Part shown: positions 47,997-60,082 of the stretch, piece by piece
Layout: every line of letters begins with the position of its first letter
How positions within the stretch are numbered: the first letter of the stretch is position 1
Source of the DNA: Plantago ovata
Lineage: Eukaryota > Streptophyta > Magnoliopsida > Lamiales > Plantaginaceae
Length of the DNA: 64,000 nt
Assembly: GCA_028274465.1 (NCBI GenBank)
Contig: CM051456.1
Span: 78,912,753-78,976,752 of the forward strand
Reading direction: 5' to 3'
Translations under genes and position numbers: made by a program
The notes under the pieces: generated by a model
Told to the model about the DNA's origin: nothing
What the model saw: only the letters and a program-made list of their open reading frames with translations
The model's database searches: none

Positions 47997-49193
47997 TGAT
48001 GAACGTGTATTTTACACTTTCATTTGAGTCTTTTTCACCTATTTTAGCTATCCTCTATGTTAATTTAGTTATATTTTAGTGCATTTTATTAGAATAGTGT
48101 CACGTTTCCCTTTAGTTTGTATTTTACAGGTTTTGAGTGAAAAACGAGGTTTTCGGGGCAATTATATTGAAGTAGACAAGGAATTGGTATCCGAAGGCCT
48201 ATATGGAGTATCCAGAAGATTTCGGATAGGATTTGAAGTCTAGGGTCGAATCTGAAGGCTAAAAGGTCACTAGAAAGCAAAAACCGAGTCCGAAAAGGAA
48301 AAGATATCCAAAAACGCGTCGAAAACGCGTTTCAGCCGAAAAAACCTCCCGGGCGAGTCGCTCGGGACGTGGGGCGAATCGCCCCACACCAGGCGAATCG
48401 CCCGGTGTGTGGGGCGACTCGCCCCACACCTGCCGAATCACTATATATAGTTGCTTAGTTTTCTCCGTTTTTCATACTTTCCCAGACCTTTTCTCTCACC
48501 TTTCTCATTAGTTTTAGGTAGGAATTCTCCAGAGCCTGTTCTGGGGATTCTTAGCTTAGGAGATACTTTTTCTTAGCGTTTTGGAGCTTGTAAGATCGCG
48601 ATTCTTCGGAGATTGACAACCTTCGGTAACATTGTATCTTACAGTTTTTCTATTTATATTTATTTATCTTTCAACATGTTTTCATTCAATCTTTCTATGA
48701 TTTATGTTGATTGCATGACATCTATGAGTAGCTAAACTTCTCGTTGGTGATAGTATGTGATTTCTTAGCGAATGGTTAATAATTATGCTAATGGCTATAT
48801 CGCGCATTATACTTTGAGTTATTGCTTTATTTCTTTGATCTATCTAAAACCTCTATCTTCGTAGTGTTGAATAATTACGGAACACAATTGGACAATTCAT
48901 TGATCAAAGATCTCTATGCAAAACCGGGGACTTCATGCATGATTATTAACCTGCTATGCTTTGAATGACCATACTATCACCAATCTCCATTATCTGTTAA
49001 GAAAAACCTTTGCTAAGTCGTCTGTTGATTTATATTCTTAAGTTAGATTAGATAAAGCTAGTTATAGTCCTTAGAGATCGACACTCGAGGTTATTCTACT
49101 GCTACACTACGGTTTTCGTTGTAGTTGTGAATTGCCTTTGGCTTAATACAAATTTATTTGATTAATTAGAATCTGACAAATTCCGGTTCATCA
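47997..49193 (+). repeat. TG-3 5' LTR
   Basis: Starts TGATGAACG, ends GGTTCATCA. GC near-palindromes at 48347-48433 (GGGGCGAATCGCCCC and GGGGCGACTCGCCCC forms) directly precede the TATA-like CTATATATAG near 48440. Confidence 0.9.
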
Positions 49194-49196
49194 AAT

Positions 49197-49214
49197 TGGC
49201 GCCGTTGCCGGGGA
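49197..49214 (+). promoter_or_regulatory. TG-3 primer binding site (tRNA-Asp type)
   Basis: TGGCGCCGTTGCCGGGGA three bases after the LTR. Confidence 0.85.
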
Positions 49215-49521
49215 CTATACTCCTTTTTTCTGTTTAGCTTATTTATATTTTCAGCATTCAGTTCCCTACAGAAGAACAGGGTCTGGGGGTTTGCTCTCAG
49301 AAAATCTCACTTTCTTACCCTATTTCTTCGCCCCTATCTTTTTCAAAAATTCATCTAATCTGATCTCGGTTACCTTGCGTGCTTGTGCTCTCGAAGTTCT
49401 TGATTACATTGGGTTTGTTTGCACTCTTTGTGCTTTTCTTTGCAAATTTTTGTTTTTCTTTTGTGGATTCTGCTCCTTGGTTTCTTGTTTCCTCGTGTGC
49501 AGAAACTAGTCATACGAAAGG

Positions 49522-50230
49522 ATGAGTGAACCTCCATTGCCCCGATATGTGATGCCACGAGGACCTTGCATAACATTGGATGATGATTTCAGGAATTATG
49601 ACTTTGATTCTTCGTACTACTCCATTCTCTCAACGTTTTCAATGGGTGATGATCCAAGAGGGTTCTTAGACACGTACGAGGAAGGAGTGTTGAGGATACC
49701 TCGTGAGAATGAGGAGGGGGTTATTTTATCACATGAGCAACTTTGTATGAGAGGATTTAAGGGAGCCTTGAAAGGGTACGCTCGAAGATGGCTCAGAATC
49801 CCGCCGGAAAAATCGTTGCGCACTTGGGGTGAAGTAACCAGCAAGTTTCTGGAACATTGGGATAGGGACTCACCTCCCGGGTCAAGGGCATGAACGTCTC
49901 GGTTTAGTAGCCGACCACCAGAAATTGACATCACCGATGAAGAGGAATGTGGAGGAGAATCCATTGATGAAGTCTCCTCAGTGCTTAGCTTGGATTCCAC
50001 GTCCTTACTCGCGGATGTCGAGGTTGTCGGACAAGAGGAAGTCGTGGAGGAAGTGACAACTGAATCCATTGCTTCACTTGAGTCAGAAGGTGATGGCGTG
50101 AGTTGTGTTGAGGTCGAGGAGCCAATCCCTGAAGATTTTGGTGTCTTTGAATCAATTGCGGCAGATACTCCTGATCTTGATTCCTACGTTCTGGTCCATG
50201 CACCCACCTATGAGTCCCAAAGGAGTTTTG
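49522..50230 (+). pseudogene. TG-3 mini-gag region
   Basis: Begins MSEPPLPRYVMPRGPC. Gag-like core: DSSYYSILSTFSMGDDPRGFLDTYEEGVLRIP and GALKGYARRWLRIPPEKSLRTWGEVTSKFLEHW, aligning with MG-1's mini-gag (WL...SLR.W.E....FL.W pattern of retrotransposon gag). A strongly acidic tail (EEECGGESIDEVSS and onward) aligns with the MG-1 tail. No zinc knuckle or protease. Broken in about one place. Confidence 0.6.
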
Positions 50231-50360
50231 ATCATTTTTACTCTTTTTATTTCCATCTGATTCCCTTAGTTATTTTTAGATTTTGTTTTTCTTGGTTTTG
50301 TTAATTTTAGTTTTCAGGGAATCGTGGACTTGCTTGAGCAGATACGGAGAGGAGCCCAGG

Positions 50361-50498
50361 ATGGTTCCCAAGATGCGAGGAGTAATGGAACGGATGCACA
50401 AGTTTCGTTTCCATTTGATAATGGATAACATTAGTGGTAATGATGTCCTGTCTGACATGTGGAGGGACTATTTTGGGGATTTCAATCCCGATAATTAG
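50361..50498 (+). CDS. Short conserved ORF downstream of mini-gag (TG-3)
   Basis: 45 codons starting MVPKMRGVMERMHKFR and ending GDFNPDN, following a pyrimidine tract ending TTTTCAG and the GGAATCGTGGA block. Counterpart of MG-1 40840-40938. Unknown function; the conserved region is Met- and Arg-rich. Confidence 0.35.
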   Translation: MVPKMRGVMERMHKFRFHLIMDNISGNDVLSDMWRDYFGDFNPDN

Positions 50499-51999
50499 TC
50501 TTTTCACATGTCCGCTCTCACCCGACCGAGGCCAAACCGTTCGGTAACATCTAGTATCACTTTTTATTTACTCATTCTCTTTTTCTAGGGACTAGCTTAA
50601 GTTTTATGAGGGGGATGGGATGTGAACCATGATGTTAAGTATTGTTTGGCTTTGTGATGTTGAGTATGGTATCTTGTCTGCATTTGCATTTGCACGTTTA
50701 CTGCTTTCTTAGTTTTTAGTTGCATACACTACATTCATCCTAGGATAGTCTTGCATGTTTTGTGTGGAGTTTATTGCCAAATTTTTTGAACTTTTTTATT
50801 GGGTAGATTAACTAATTATGACATTAATCGTATGCTTCATCTCTATGAATTTGCGTGAGGTTTTTCTCGCTTGGCTTGTCACACTTATGTATTGCACTTA
50901 GTTAAGCTTGGTAGTCTCGACATCACTTAGTGGTGTTTTCTCTACTGCAGTTCACGAAGGCCTTTATAATAGGATGATGCATGTTATGGTCTTATGGTTG
51001 TTTTCCCGAGTAATTATGTACCTAAGAGGCAACAAGTCTTCACCTTGCTTTGAGATTGCTAAATGCCTAGGAAGGAGGTAGTGTGAGATTGTGTGATCCT
51101 TTGTTTGCAACCTATTCTTTCGAATAGGTTTCGGGAGGGGGTTACGCTATCATTAGACTTGTTTTTCGTTTTTCAGTTTTGTGTTGTGAGTTTATTTTTC
51201 CTTTTTCGTAAATTTTGTACTCCAACTAGGGAGGTCGTTTGTGTGTTATTTTTGTTTCTTATTCGTTGTGTTACTGCTGGCTAAAAAATCAAAAAAAAAA
51301 AAAAGAGAAAAGGAAAATTCCAGAAAAAAAGAAAAAAAAACTGGAAAAGAAAAAAAAAAGAAAAAAAGAAAAGACCCCAAAAAGCAAAGAAGGGTCCAAA
51401 AAATCCAAAAAGCAGTTTAGCAAAGTGTTGTGTCTCATTTTCCAATTCATGTAATGTTCGTAATCGTGTTGTAATTTTCTGTCTTTTGTTTATTTGATTA
51501 TCATTTATTCTAGACCACCCTCGTCCTGCCATTCAGGAAGTGGTGAATAACTTAAGGCTTTCCTTGAGAGATGGGTAGAATAGGGGAATGTTATCTTTCT
51601 TAGGGAACCCTCCTTCGTTTGAAGAGAGCCAGTATTGGTTCGACCTCTTTGAGGAAAAGTCTTAACTTGGTGAACAGTAGTAAGTCCTCAGTTTCATAGG
51701 TACGGGACAACCATTCGTATTTTAACATGTTTCATTACGTCGTCACTGACTAGGTCCAGGTAGAGAATGTTACGAGAGACTATCTTGTCTTGACATAAGT
51801 GCTTATGTGAATGTGTATGAGTCAATCGAGACATTCTTCAACCTATATTCATGTTATGATTTGTATGGTTTTTGTTCATATGTTTTTTGATAGATTCAAT
51901 AGATTAGTTTATTTCATTTGGCATGAGACTCCATTTTTTGTGTTGCATTGTTTTTTGCATTAGAGTCTAGCTTAGTTGCTTGAGGAAAAGCAAAAGTTC
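50499..51999 (+). other. TG-3 non-coding 3' internal region
   Basis: Shared with TG-1 and TG-2: GACCGAGGCCAAACC near 50523, one full AACCTATTC/GAATAGGTT hairpin (51109-51130), an A/G tract (51283-51415), and GACCACCCTCGTCCTGCC near 51514. No reading frame is supported; Lys-rich frames come from the purine tract. Confidence 0.7.
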
Positions 52000-52012
52000 G
52001 GTTTGGGGAGTT
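52000..52012 (+). promoter_or_regulatory. TG-3 polypurine tract
   Basis: GGTTTGGGGAGTT immediately upstream of the 3' LTR. Confidence 0.8.
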
Positions 52013-53207
52013 TGATGAACGTGTATTTTACACTTTCATTTGAGTCTTTTTCACCTATTTTAGCTATCCTCTATGTTAATTTAGCTATATTTTAGTGCAT
52101 TTTATTAGAATAGTGTCACGTTTCCCTTTAGTTTGTATTTTATAGGTTTTGAGTGAAAAACGAGGTTTTCCGGGCAATTATATTAAAGTAGACAAGGAAT
52201 TGGCTTTCCGAAGGCCTAATTGGAGTATCCAGAACATTCCGGATAGGATTTGAAGTCTAGGGGTCGAATCTGAAGGCTAAAAGGTCACTAGAAGGCAAAA
52301 CCGAGTCCGAAAAGGAAAAGATATCCAAAAACGCGTCGAAAACGCGTTGCCGAAAAAACCTCCCGGGCGAGTCGCCCGGGACGTTGGGCGAATCGCCCCA
52401 CACCAGGCGAATCGCCCGGTGTGTGGGGCGACTCGCCCCACACCTGCCGAATCACTATATATAGTTTCTCAATTTTCTCCGTTTTTCATACTTTCCCAGA
52501 CCTTTTCTCTCACCTTTCTCATTAGTTTTAGGTAGGAATTCTCCAGAGCGTGTTCTGGGGATTCTTAGCTTAGGAGATACTTTTTCTTAGCGTTTTGGAG
52601 CTTGTAAGATCGCGATTCTTCGGAGATTGACAACCTTCGATAACATTGTATCTTACAGTTTTTCTATTTATATTTATTTATCTTTCAACATGTTTTCATT
52701 CAATCTTGCTATGATTTCTGTTGATTGCATGATATATATGAGTAGCTAAACTTCTCGTTGGTGATAGTATGTGATTTCTTAGCGAAGGGTTAATAATTAT
52801 GCTAATGGCTATATCGCGCATTATACTTTGAGTTATTGTTTTATTTCTTTGATCTATCTAAAACCTCTATCTTCGTAGTGTTGAATAATTACGGAACACA
52901 ATTGGACAATTCATTGATCAAAGATCTCTATGCAAAACCGGGAACTTCATGCATGATTATTAACCTGCTATGCTTTGAATGACCATACTATCACCAATCT
53001 CCATTATCTGTTAAGAAAAACCTTTGCTAAGTCGTATGTTGTTTTATATTCTTAAGTTAGATTAGATAAAGCTAGTTATAGTCCTTAGAGATCGACACTC
53101 GAGGTTATTCTACTGCTACGCTACGGTTTTCGTTGTAGTTGTGAATTGCCTTTGGCTTAATACAAATTTATTTGATTAATTAGAATCTGACAAATTACGA
53201 TTCATCA
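52013..53207 (+). repeat. TG-3 3' LTR
   Basis: 1195 bp partner of the 5' LTR; near-palindrome cluster at about 52364-52446. Confidence 0.9.
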
Positions 53208-53660
53208 CGCAGCTCGGGCGCAACACGGACGGCGGCGGCGGCGGCTAGATTGATGGTGACGGCGAGAGAGAGCAGCAACAACTGCGTTCTCTTTCTCTTC
53301 TTCTCTCTTCTTCTCTCTTCTCTCTCTCTTTTTCTTTCTTTTCTTCTTTCTCTCTCAGACGGAATGCAGAATGAGGGTTGGGGGTAACGGTTAGGGTTAG
53401 GGGGGAATAAGCAGATGGGCCGGTCAAGGGCCAAGTAGACTGGGCCACTAGAATGGGCCAAAAAGGAGTCAGAAATAACCAGTCTTTCCAGCTCGGTCCA
53501 AACGTAACGAGACGATTTAGTTTTACGCGAATTAACTAAATCGCTCACGCAAGAAGTGAATTAAATAATTACCGAATAAAATAAATTACTCCGATAATTA
53601 ATTAATTAAATTAAATAATTAAATAATAATTAAATAATTAAAAAAAAACGGGATGTTACA

Positions 53661-56222
53661 TATTTTATATTTCCGTATGTTTTTTGTGATAAAATAGGTC
53701 TCTAGATGATAATTTAGCATTTTAGGAGGGAAACCGACACCTCCAGGAGTCTGGAGGTGCCGGGCGAACCGCCCCCCACGTGGGGCGATTCGCCTGGCAC
53801 GACCAAACAACCTGGGGTTTACTGGAAGCCCCAGGCGAATCGCCTCCCACGTGGGGCGATTCGCCCCGGGCATCTAGTAAACCCGGAGATCCCGATTTTC
53901 GCCTATTATGCTAAATTATCGATCTTTTTAACTCATTTATCACCCGTTTTGTTTTCTCACGAGTTCGATTGAGTAATATAGGTCACCTATACAAGTTTAG
54001 CTCTCACCTTAAATCCACTTTCGACGTTCAGGACGAGCGATGACGTTCAGGTTTGGGGGGGGGGGGGGGCTTATCGCTGGCTATCTCTATACTTGTCTTG
54101 CTTATGATAAACTCGTGAAATCTTTTGTTTACATTTGCATTTGCACGTTTACCGCTTTCTTAGTATTTAGTTGCATACACTACATTCATCCTAGTATAGT
54201 CTTGCATGTTTTATGTGGAGTTTATTATTGCCAAATTTTTTGACTTTTTTATTGGGTAGATTAACTAATTACAACATTAATCATATGCTTCATCTCTATG
54301 AATTTGTTTGAGGTTTTTCTCGCTTGGCTTGTTACATTTATGTTTGCACTTAGTTAAGCTTGGTAGTCTCGACATCACTTAGTGGTGTTTTCTCTACTGC
54401 GGTTCACGAAGGTCTTTATAATAGGATGATGCATGTTAGGATCTTATGGTTGATTTCCCGAGTAATTATGTACCTAGGAGGCAACAAGTCTTCACCTTGC
54501 TTTGAGATTGCTAAATGCCTAGGAAGGAGGTAGTGTGAGATAGTGTGATCCTTTGTTTGAAACCTATTCTTTCGAATAGGTTTGGGGAGGGGGTTACGCT
54601 ATCATTAGACTTGTTTTTCGATTTTTGTATGTTGTGAGTCTATTTTCCTTTTTCGTAAAGTTTTTGCTCCAACCTATTCTTTCGAATAGGTTTGGGGAGG
54701 TCGTTCGTGTGTCATTGTAATTTCTTTTTCATTTGTGCTACTGCTAGCTGAAAAAAAAAATCAAAAAAAAAGAGAAAAAGAAAAATTCCAGAAAAAAGAA
54801 AAAAAAACTGGAAAAGAAAAAAAAGAAAAAAAGAAAAGACCCCATAAAAGCAAAGAAGGGTCCAAAAAAAGAGCCAAAAAGCAGTTTAGCAAAGTGTTTG
54901 TCTCATTTTTCAATTCTTGTAATGTCCGTAATCGAGTTGTAATTTTTTGTCTTTTATTTGTTTGAGTGTCATCTGTTCTAGACCACCCTCGTCCTACCAT
55001 TCAGGAAGTGGTGAATAGTTTAAGGATTTGCTTGAGAGATGGGTAGAATAGGGGAGTGTTATTTTTTTTAGGAAACCTCCTTCGTTTGATGAGATCCAGT
55101 ATTGGTTCGACCTCTTTGAGGAAAAGTCTTAACCTTGTGAACAACAGTAAGTCCTCAGTTTCATAGGCACGGGACAACCATTCGTATTTTAACATGTTTC
55201 ATTACGTCGTCACTGACTAGGTCCAGGTAGAGAATGTTACGAGAGACTACCTTGTTTGACATAAGTGCATATGTGAATGTGTATGAGTCGATCGAGGCAT
55301 TCTTCAACCAATATCCATGTTTTGATTTGTATGGTTTTTGTTCATAAGTTTTTTGATAGACTCAATAGATTAGTTCATTTCATTAGGCATAAGACTCCAT
55401 TTTTTGTGTTGCATTATTTTTTGCATTAGAGTCTAGCTTAGTTGCTTGAGGACAAGCAAAGGTTCGATTTGGGGAGTTTGATGAACGTGTATTTTACACC
55501 TTCATTCGAGTCTTTTTTCACCTATTTTGCTATCCTCTATGGTAATTTAGCTATATTTTAGTGCATTCTATTAGAATAGTGTCACGATTCCCTTTTGTTT
55601 GCATTTTACAGGTTTTAGGTGAAAAACGTGATTTTCCGGGCAATTATATTGAAGAGAACGAAGAATCGGTATTCCGAGAACATTTTTGGAGTATCTAGAA
55701 GGTTCCGAATGGGATTTGAAGTCTAGGGGTCGAGTTTGAAGTCTTAAAGGTCACTAGAAGGCAAAATCCGAGTCCGAAAAGGAGAAGAAATCCAAAAACG
55801 CCCGTTGTGTGGGGCGACTCGCCCCACTCGTTAAGAATTCCTATATATAGTTGCAGTTTCTCTGTGTTTTTTCAGACTTTCTCAGACCTTTTTTCATACC
55901 TTTCTCATTAGTTTTAGATAGGAATTTTTCAGAGCCTGTTCTGGGAATTCTTAGCATTGGAGACTATTTTTCTTATCAATTTGGAGCTTGTGAGATCGCG
56001 ATTCTTCGGAGATTGACAACCTTCGATAACATTGTATCTCACGATTTTTCTATTTATATTTATATCTTTCAATATGTTTTCATTCAATCTTGCTATGATT
56101 TCTGTTATTGCATGACATCTATGAGTAGCTAAATCTATCGTTGGTGATAGTATGTGATTTCTTAGCGAAGGTTCTTAATTATGCATGATGGCGGTAATGC
56201 GAATCAGACTTTGAGTTATTGC
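53661..56222 (+). mobile_element. TG-4, tail of a TG-type element (3' internal region and partial LTR)
   Basis: Starts at the chromovirus LTR edge, so the chromovirus probably lies inside this element. Contains GC near-palindromes (53752-53872), a segment matching TG-2 3' internal sequence (about 53930-54115), an internal PPT-like segment with 15 consecutive G (54055-54069), two AACCTATTC/GAATAGGTT hairpins (54561-54582, 54671-54692), an A/G tract (54750-54880) and the PPT before an LTR at 55488. The LTR ends at 56222, where it meets Angela-2. Incomplete fossil; no coding region in view. Confidence 0.75.
55488..56222 (+). repeat. TG-4 3' LTR, partial
   Basis: TGATGAACGTGTATTTTACAC start and TG-3-like sequence with a single GGGGCGACTCGCCCC near-palindrome (about 55812-55826) before CTATATATAG. 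About 735 of the expected ~1200 bases are present. Confidence 0.8.
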
Positions 56223-58522
56223 TAGCTCCCACTGAACTTGAGTCCAAATCAGAAGATTTAGAGACCTCATGTTCGCGCGTGTCAAAGTCTTGAATTTCTT
56301 CAAGTTCTATCATGTCATCTAACCTCTCTTCTTCGAGGTATTCAGCTTCTAAACACTTCACGTTTCTAGACACAATCACCTTGTGATCTTCAGCATGATA
56401 GAATTCGTAGCCTCTCGTCTGACGAGGATAGCCTATGAAATATACTTTGACACCCTTGGCATCTAACTTATCAGTGAGCATCAGTTTGACTATCGCAGGA
56501 CAGCCCCAGGGTCTAAGATAGCCTAGTGAAGGCTTCTTTCCCTTCCACAACTCGTAAGGAGTTGTCTCCACTGATTTAGATGGTACACGGTTCAGAATGT
56601 AGATTGCAGTTTGTAGTGCATATCCCCACAGATATTTTGGAAGAGTCGAGAATCCAATCATTGATCTTACCATGTCTAACAGGGTTCGATTCCTCCTCTC
56701 AGACACACCGTGTAACTGTGGTGTTCCAGGAGGAGTCCATTGCGATTGAATTCCATTTTCCTTCAAGTAGTCGATAAATTCTTCACTAAGGTATTCACCT
56801 CCTCGGTCTGATCGAAGAGTGACTATCCTTAGGTTCAATTCATTTTCGACCTCATTCCTAAACTCCTTGAATTTCCCAAAGGTCTCGGATTTATTCTTCA
56901 TAAGATAAATATATCCATACCTTGAGAAATCGTCAGTAAAGGTAACGAAGTAAGGATAACCCCCACGCGCATGGACTTTAAAAGGTTCACATACATCGGT
57001 ATGTATGAGCTCTAAGCAGCGAGTGGCACGAAGACCTTGTCCAACAAAAGGTTTGTTCGTCATCTTACCCTTAACACAAGATTCACATGTACCATATGAT
57101 TCAAAATCAAATGGTTCTAAGTAGTCCAACTTCCTTAGTCTTTGAATCCGTGTTTCATTGATATGGCTTAACCGACAATACCATAGATAAGATGGATTAT
57201 TCTTCCTACTTGAAGACGGTTGTTTGTTATGTATTTGAAATAAAGGTAGACTACTTTGTAAAATATATAAACCATTCACCAAGCGAGCTTTTCCATAATA
57301 CTGATCATTTAATGAAAAATAACAAGTATTATTCGCAAATTGAAAGGAAAAACCCATATTGTCTAACAATGGAATGGAAATAATATTTCTGACAATGGAT
57401 GGAACAAAATAAACATTTTCAAGTTCTAAAAATTGTCCCGAAGGTAAATCTATCTTGCTGCGTCCAACGCGTTTGGCTTCAACTGGATTGCCGTTCCCAA
57501 CATGCAAGTCGATTTCACCTTGCTTGACTAGCCTGTGATCAATTCGCCCCTGCACATTATTACAAATATGTGAGCCACAGGATGTATCTAATACCCAACC
57601 ATTGGAGTCAAAAGTAGTCATGTTCATTTCAATAACAAACATACCTGAGCTAGAAGCCGGTGGCTTCTTAGCTTGATCTGCCCTAAGCTTAGGGCAATCT
57701 GTCTTCCAGTGTCCTTTCTGTTTACAGAAAAGACATTCATCTGTGCGTACCGTTCCGCTTCTCTTGAACTTTCCTTTTTGGTTCGGACGCTTAGGCTTAT
57801 CACTCCAAGTGTTAGCCTTGGCTCCCGACTTTCCCTTACCCTTAGCACCTTTGTTTCTCGGGTTTGGGTTAGACGGTTGCCCAACAAGCATGATCGACTT
57901 TTCCTTCTTAGGAAGAGTTTGATCATATGTCTTCAGCAGATTATGAAGTTCAGGCAGTGTTATGTCCTTCGCATTCATCGTGTAATTAATGATGAACTGC
58001 GAATACGAACTCGGCAATGATTGAAGGACAAAGATCACCATGATCTTGTTCTCTAGCTTAATGCCGGCATCGGCAAGCTTTTCAAAGAGACCAATCATTT
58101 TGAGAACATGCTCAGACATGTTCCCTCCTTCACTGAGCTTGAATCTGTGTATCTCTTTGATCAAATCAAATTCAACACTTCTAGCTGTCGTCTTAAAGAG
58201 CGACTCAAGATGCTTTAACATGTCATACAACAACATGCTTTCATGTTGCCTCTGCAGCTCATTGCTCATTGCCGCCAGCATAATACACTGCGCGGATCTA
58301 GCATCCTCAAGATGCTTATCAGACCTTGCCTTGTTGGCTTGATTCCAAGCAGCAACCTGATCGGCAGTCTGATTTTCGGGGCACACGGGAATGACCTCGT
58401 CCAAGACGTACTCAATCTTTTCGTACCTCAGCATCAAACGTATATTCCTGATCCAATCTAGGAAGTTTGGTCCGGTTAAAATTTGCTTCTCCAAGACAGC
58501 ACGGAGCGAGATACTCGCCATT
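56223..58522 (-). pseudogene. gag-pol: Angela-2 gag-protease-integrase region
   Basis: Starts [17 protein letters not shown] at 58522. Gag with zinc knuckle [14 protein letters not shown] (about 57695-57736), protease [12 protein letters not shown] (about 57565-57600), integrase zinc site ([19 protein letters not shown]), catalytic [17 protein letters not shown] and [15 protein letters not shown] segments (about 56690-57010), and the integrase C-terminal domain with [19 protein letters not shown]. Open across most of its length but lacking RT and RNase H, so incomplete. Confidence 0.85.
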
Positions 58523-59705
58523 TCTAATATCCTAGGGAGAAATAATATAGAACGAAAATAATAAATCAACTATTGAAATATTATTTCTAAATACACAGTC
58601 AACATAACTAAACAACAAGGTCCTTTAGCTGTTTAGCTCCCACTATTTTCACATATGTTTGCCCCCACAACAAACATATGGGTAATGTCCAACAAGTTAC
58701 CGTAGTGGGCAAGATCCAAATCCATACTATGCTATACTCCAACGGGGGTTGGTCGAATAGCATAATATGACCGGTAGGACTATCCAATTGCGTCACGCAA
58801 CTCTTGGTTGTTAAATATAATTTAACCCGATGCCCTACATACTGTACCTATCGAGGTCGCTAGATACAATATGCAGTAAGTCATAACCATAAGCTTACTC
58901 TAATCTGACGATCACTGCGAGTCTGTAAGACGAGGTCGCCAATACAAGAAAACGCAATGAAAGTTCAGAATTAAAGCACCCTATGGAAAGCATCTCAGAA
59001 ATACATACATATATATATTTCTGTACTTATATTGGTTGGGGCTTGTAGCTTGAGGGTTGTTATCAGTCATCTACAAACAAATAAGGGCGCCGCCTACCTA
59101 TCATGCATGAACGGTCTACACGTAATGGATGCCGCCTATCCATTCTAGTTCTAAACGCGGTCAAGCACATAATGGGTGCTGTCTACCCATACATAAATAT
59201 GCGGTCCGACATATAAGAGGGCGCCGCCTACCCTCGCATGCATAGCGGTTGAACGGAATGTAAAATACATGGTATTTAAACATGCATTGTCAAACAATAG
59301 CATATAGAGCATATGAAACAAGTAGTAGCCTATGTGGATGACAAATGACTTCATAATTTCATTATGAAAATTATAATCCCATACTTATAATCTCTATGAA
59401 ATAATTGAAAATTTGGACTAGATTGAACAATTGAAAATTTTATTGACCAAGTAGCAATTTTCGAAAACCTGAAGGACTTAATTGTAATATTAAAAACCTT
59501 GGAGGTGTTAAATCTAAAATTCAAAAGTAGAAGGACTAATTTGCAATACACAATAAATTGATAAATTACAAATAAGCCCTTTAACTTTATACTAATTAAA
59601 TTTAACCCCTCTAGTTTAAAACAATTACAATTAAATCATATTTATATTCCAAATATAAAATTCAATCCTCAAAACCTTCAAAAACTCGATTTTGGGTCCA
59701 TCCCG

Positions 59706-59768
<63 letters not shown>

Positions 59769-59960
59769 AAAACGTGGGACGGGTCCCCAGGTACCCGCGG
59801 CCCCGGGCACGCGGGTACCGACGCCGCCGCCTGCGTCGCGCAGGCTGCCCGGTCCAAATATATATATATAATTTTTTTTTTTTGAAAAATATAAATTCTA
59901 AATTTATATAAAAACAAAAATTTTGAAAATCGAATTAATCATAGAATCAATTGCATCCAC
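58523..59960 (-). other. Angela-2 leader with hairpin array and GC/TA block
   Basis: Carries the four-hairpin array (59080-59236), the AT-rich inverted repeat near 59000-59025, the GC-rich block (59770-59856) and a TA run (59709-59763), in the same order as Angela-1. No reading frame is supported. Confidence 0.75.
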
Positions 59961-60016
59961 TGTAAGAAAATATGGTCAGAGTTACCCCTAGGGTACGCAG
60001 CGGAATTGCATATATC

Positions 60017-60082
<66 letters not shown>

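Larger units (their letters stand above)
47997..53207 (+). mobile_element. TG-3, mini-gag element with TG-type LTRs
   Basis: 5.2-kb element in the chromovirus LTR. LTRs 47997-49193 (1197 bp) and 52013-53207 (1195 bp) differ at about 25 positions (about 2%, 0.8 million years). TSD CGCGG (47992-47996) versus CGCAG (53208-53212), one difference. The LTR is clearly related to TG-1 but diverged, and the internal region carries the MG-type mini-gag instead of the TG-1 gag-protease. No RT or integrase. Structure looks whole; one or two breaks in the coding part. Confidence 0.85.
45939..53660 (-). repeat. Right chromovirus 5' LTR, split by TG-3
   Basis: TGTAACGG to ATGTTACA, about 2.5 kb without TG-3 (47997-53207). 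Shows the empty Angela-1 site near 46730-46760. Carries the tRNA-like boxes at 47008-47067 and a CT-repeat near 53285-53350. Confidence 0.9.

Noticed and set aside
54055-54069. Run of 15 G as a deliberate G-quadruplex signal
   Set aside because: It sits exactly where related elements have TTTGGGGAGG; slippage of the purine run, or a sequencing error, is the simpler reading.
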